A DNA stretch of 20,642 bases. It comes from Pseudomonadota bacterium. GTDB taxonomy: Bacteria > Pseudomonadota > Alphaproteobacteria > Caulobacterales > Caulobacteraceae. The translations under genes were made by a program, and so were the position numbers. The notes beneath the pieces were generated by a model. The model was not told where the DNA came from, made no database searches, and was given only the letters and a program-made list of their open reading frames with translations. The stretch lies in the NCBI GenBank assembly GCA_023432855.1, contig JAEZEZ010000061.1, positions 1 through 20,642 of the forward strand. Reading direction: 5' to 3'. Below, one piece after another: positions 20,448 through 20,642 of this stretch (within the stretch, counting starts at the first letter, position 1; every line of letters starts with the position of its first letter).

Positions 20448-20642
20448 TTACTTGCCCTTCTTCTTGAACATGGAGAGCATGCGCTGGGTCACGAGGAAGC
20501 CGCCGAAGATGTTGACGCTTGCCAGGATGACGGCGAGGAAGCCCAGGATCTTGGAGAAGCCGAAGCCTTCAGGGCCGGCGGCGATGAGGGCGCCGACGAT
20601 GATGACCGAGGACACGGCGTTGGTGACCGCCATCAGCGGCGA
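20448..20642 (-). CDS. pntAB: PntAB, NAD(P) transhydrogenase alpha subunit, membrane part (5' end outside window)
   Basis: The frame runs to the window edge, so the N-terminus is missing; 64 residues are visible. They read SPLMAVTNAVSSVIIVGALI, then two hydrophobic segments and a basic end, QRMLSMFKKKGK. This is domain II of the alpha subunit, here encoded separately as in three-gene pntAA-pntAB-pntB operons. A start at the internal ATG 20633 would remove the conserved PLM segment and is rejected. The stop TAA is four bases before the pntB start. Confidence 0.9.
   Translation of the reverse strand, partial: SPLMAVTNAVSSVIIVGALIAAGPEGFGFSKILGFLAVILASVNIFGGFLVTQRMLSMFKKKGK

Overview
The window is a high-G+C alphaproteobacterial chromosome segment, most likely from the Caulobacterales (Caulobacter/Phenylobacterium type). 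Pointers are a TrcR/DUF1013 cell-cycle regulator, paired small DUF465 proteins, ubiX next to a TIGR02444 protein, a COQ9-family protein, a three-subunit pntAA-pntAB-pntB transhydrogenase, and many GTG starts with 1-4 base gene overlaps. This placement rests on gene content only. There are no rRNA or tRNA genes, transposases, CRISPR arrays or obvious phage genes.

Layout. 1-2580: the tail of a DUF72 gene, trcR behind a structured leader, a DUF465 gene facing trcR across a shared terminator, then ubiX, a TIGR02444 gene and a second DUF465 gene. 2585-5594: a soluble GGDEF diguanylate cyclase divergent from the purE-purK operon, then a Crp/Fnr-type regulator. 5599-9730: a three-gene minus-strand accessory cassette, TIR-TM-helical repeat protein, an unrecognised 211-residue protein, and a TPR/SLOG-like/cyclase-like protein. 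9731-10036: a structured intergenic region. 10037-12377: an EamA-type exporter, a DUF3606 protein and a BaiN-like flavoprotein. 12420-13743: a small disordered protein, a COQ9-family protein and rpsU, which appears to start at CTG. 13863-16240: a two-gene ABC-2 exporter. 16361-18359: a small membrane protein, a probable Tat-exported protein and an M23 endopeptidase. 18630-20642: pntAB (cut by the window edge), pntB and a DUF1801 gene in one operon.

Most of the window is housekeeping: purine synthesis, ubiquinone synthesis, ribosome, NADPH supply, envelope and export. The exception is the 5.6-9.8 kb cassette. It combines a TIR domain that keeps its predicted catalytic glutamate, a Rossmann-like SLOG candidate and a class III cyclase-like domain that has lost one metal-binding Asp. 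A perfect GTGA-N6-TCAC palindrome lies about 62 bases upstream of a weak candidate promoter for the cassette. The Crp-family gene at its far end has a recognition helix (RETVSR) suited to such a site. I propose a nucleotide-based stress or defence signalling module with its own regulator; this is inference from domains and gene order.
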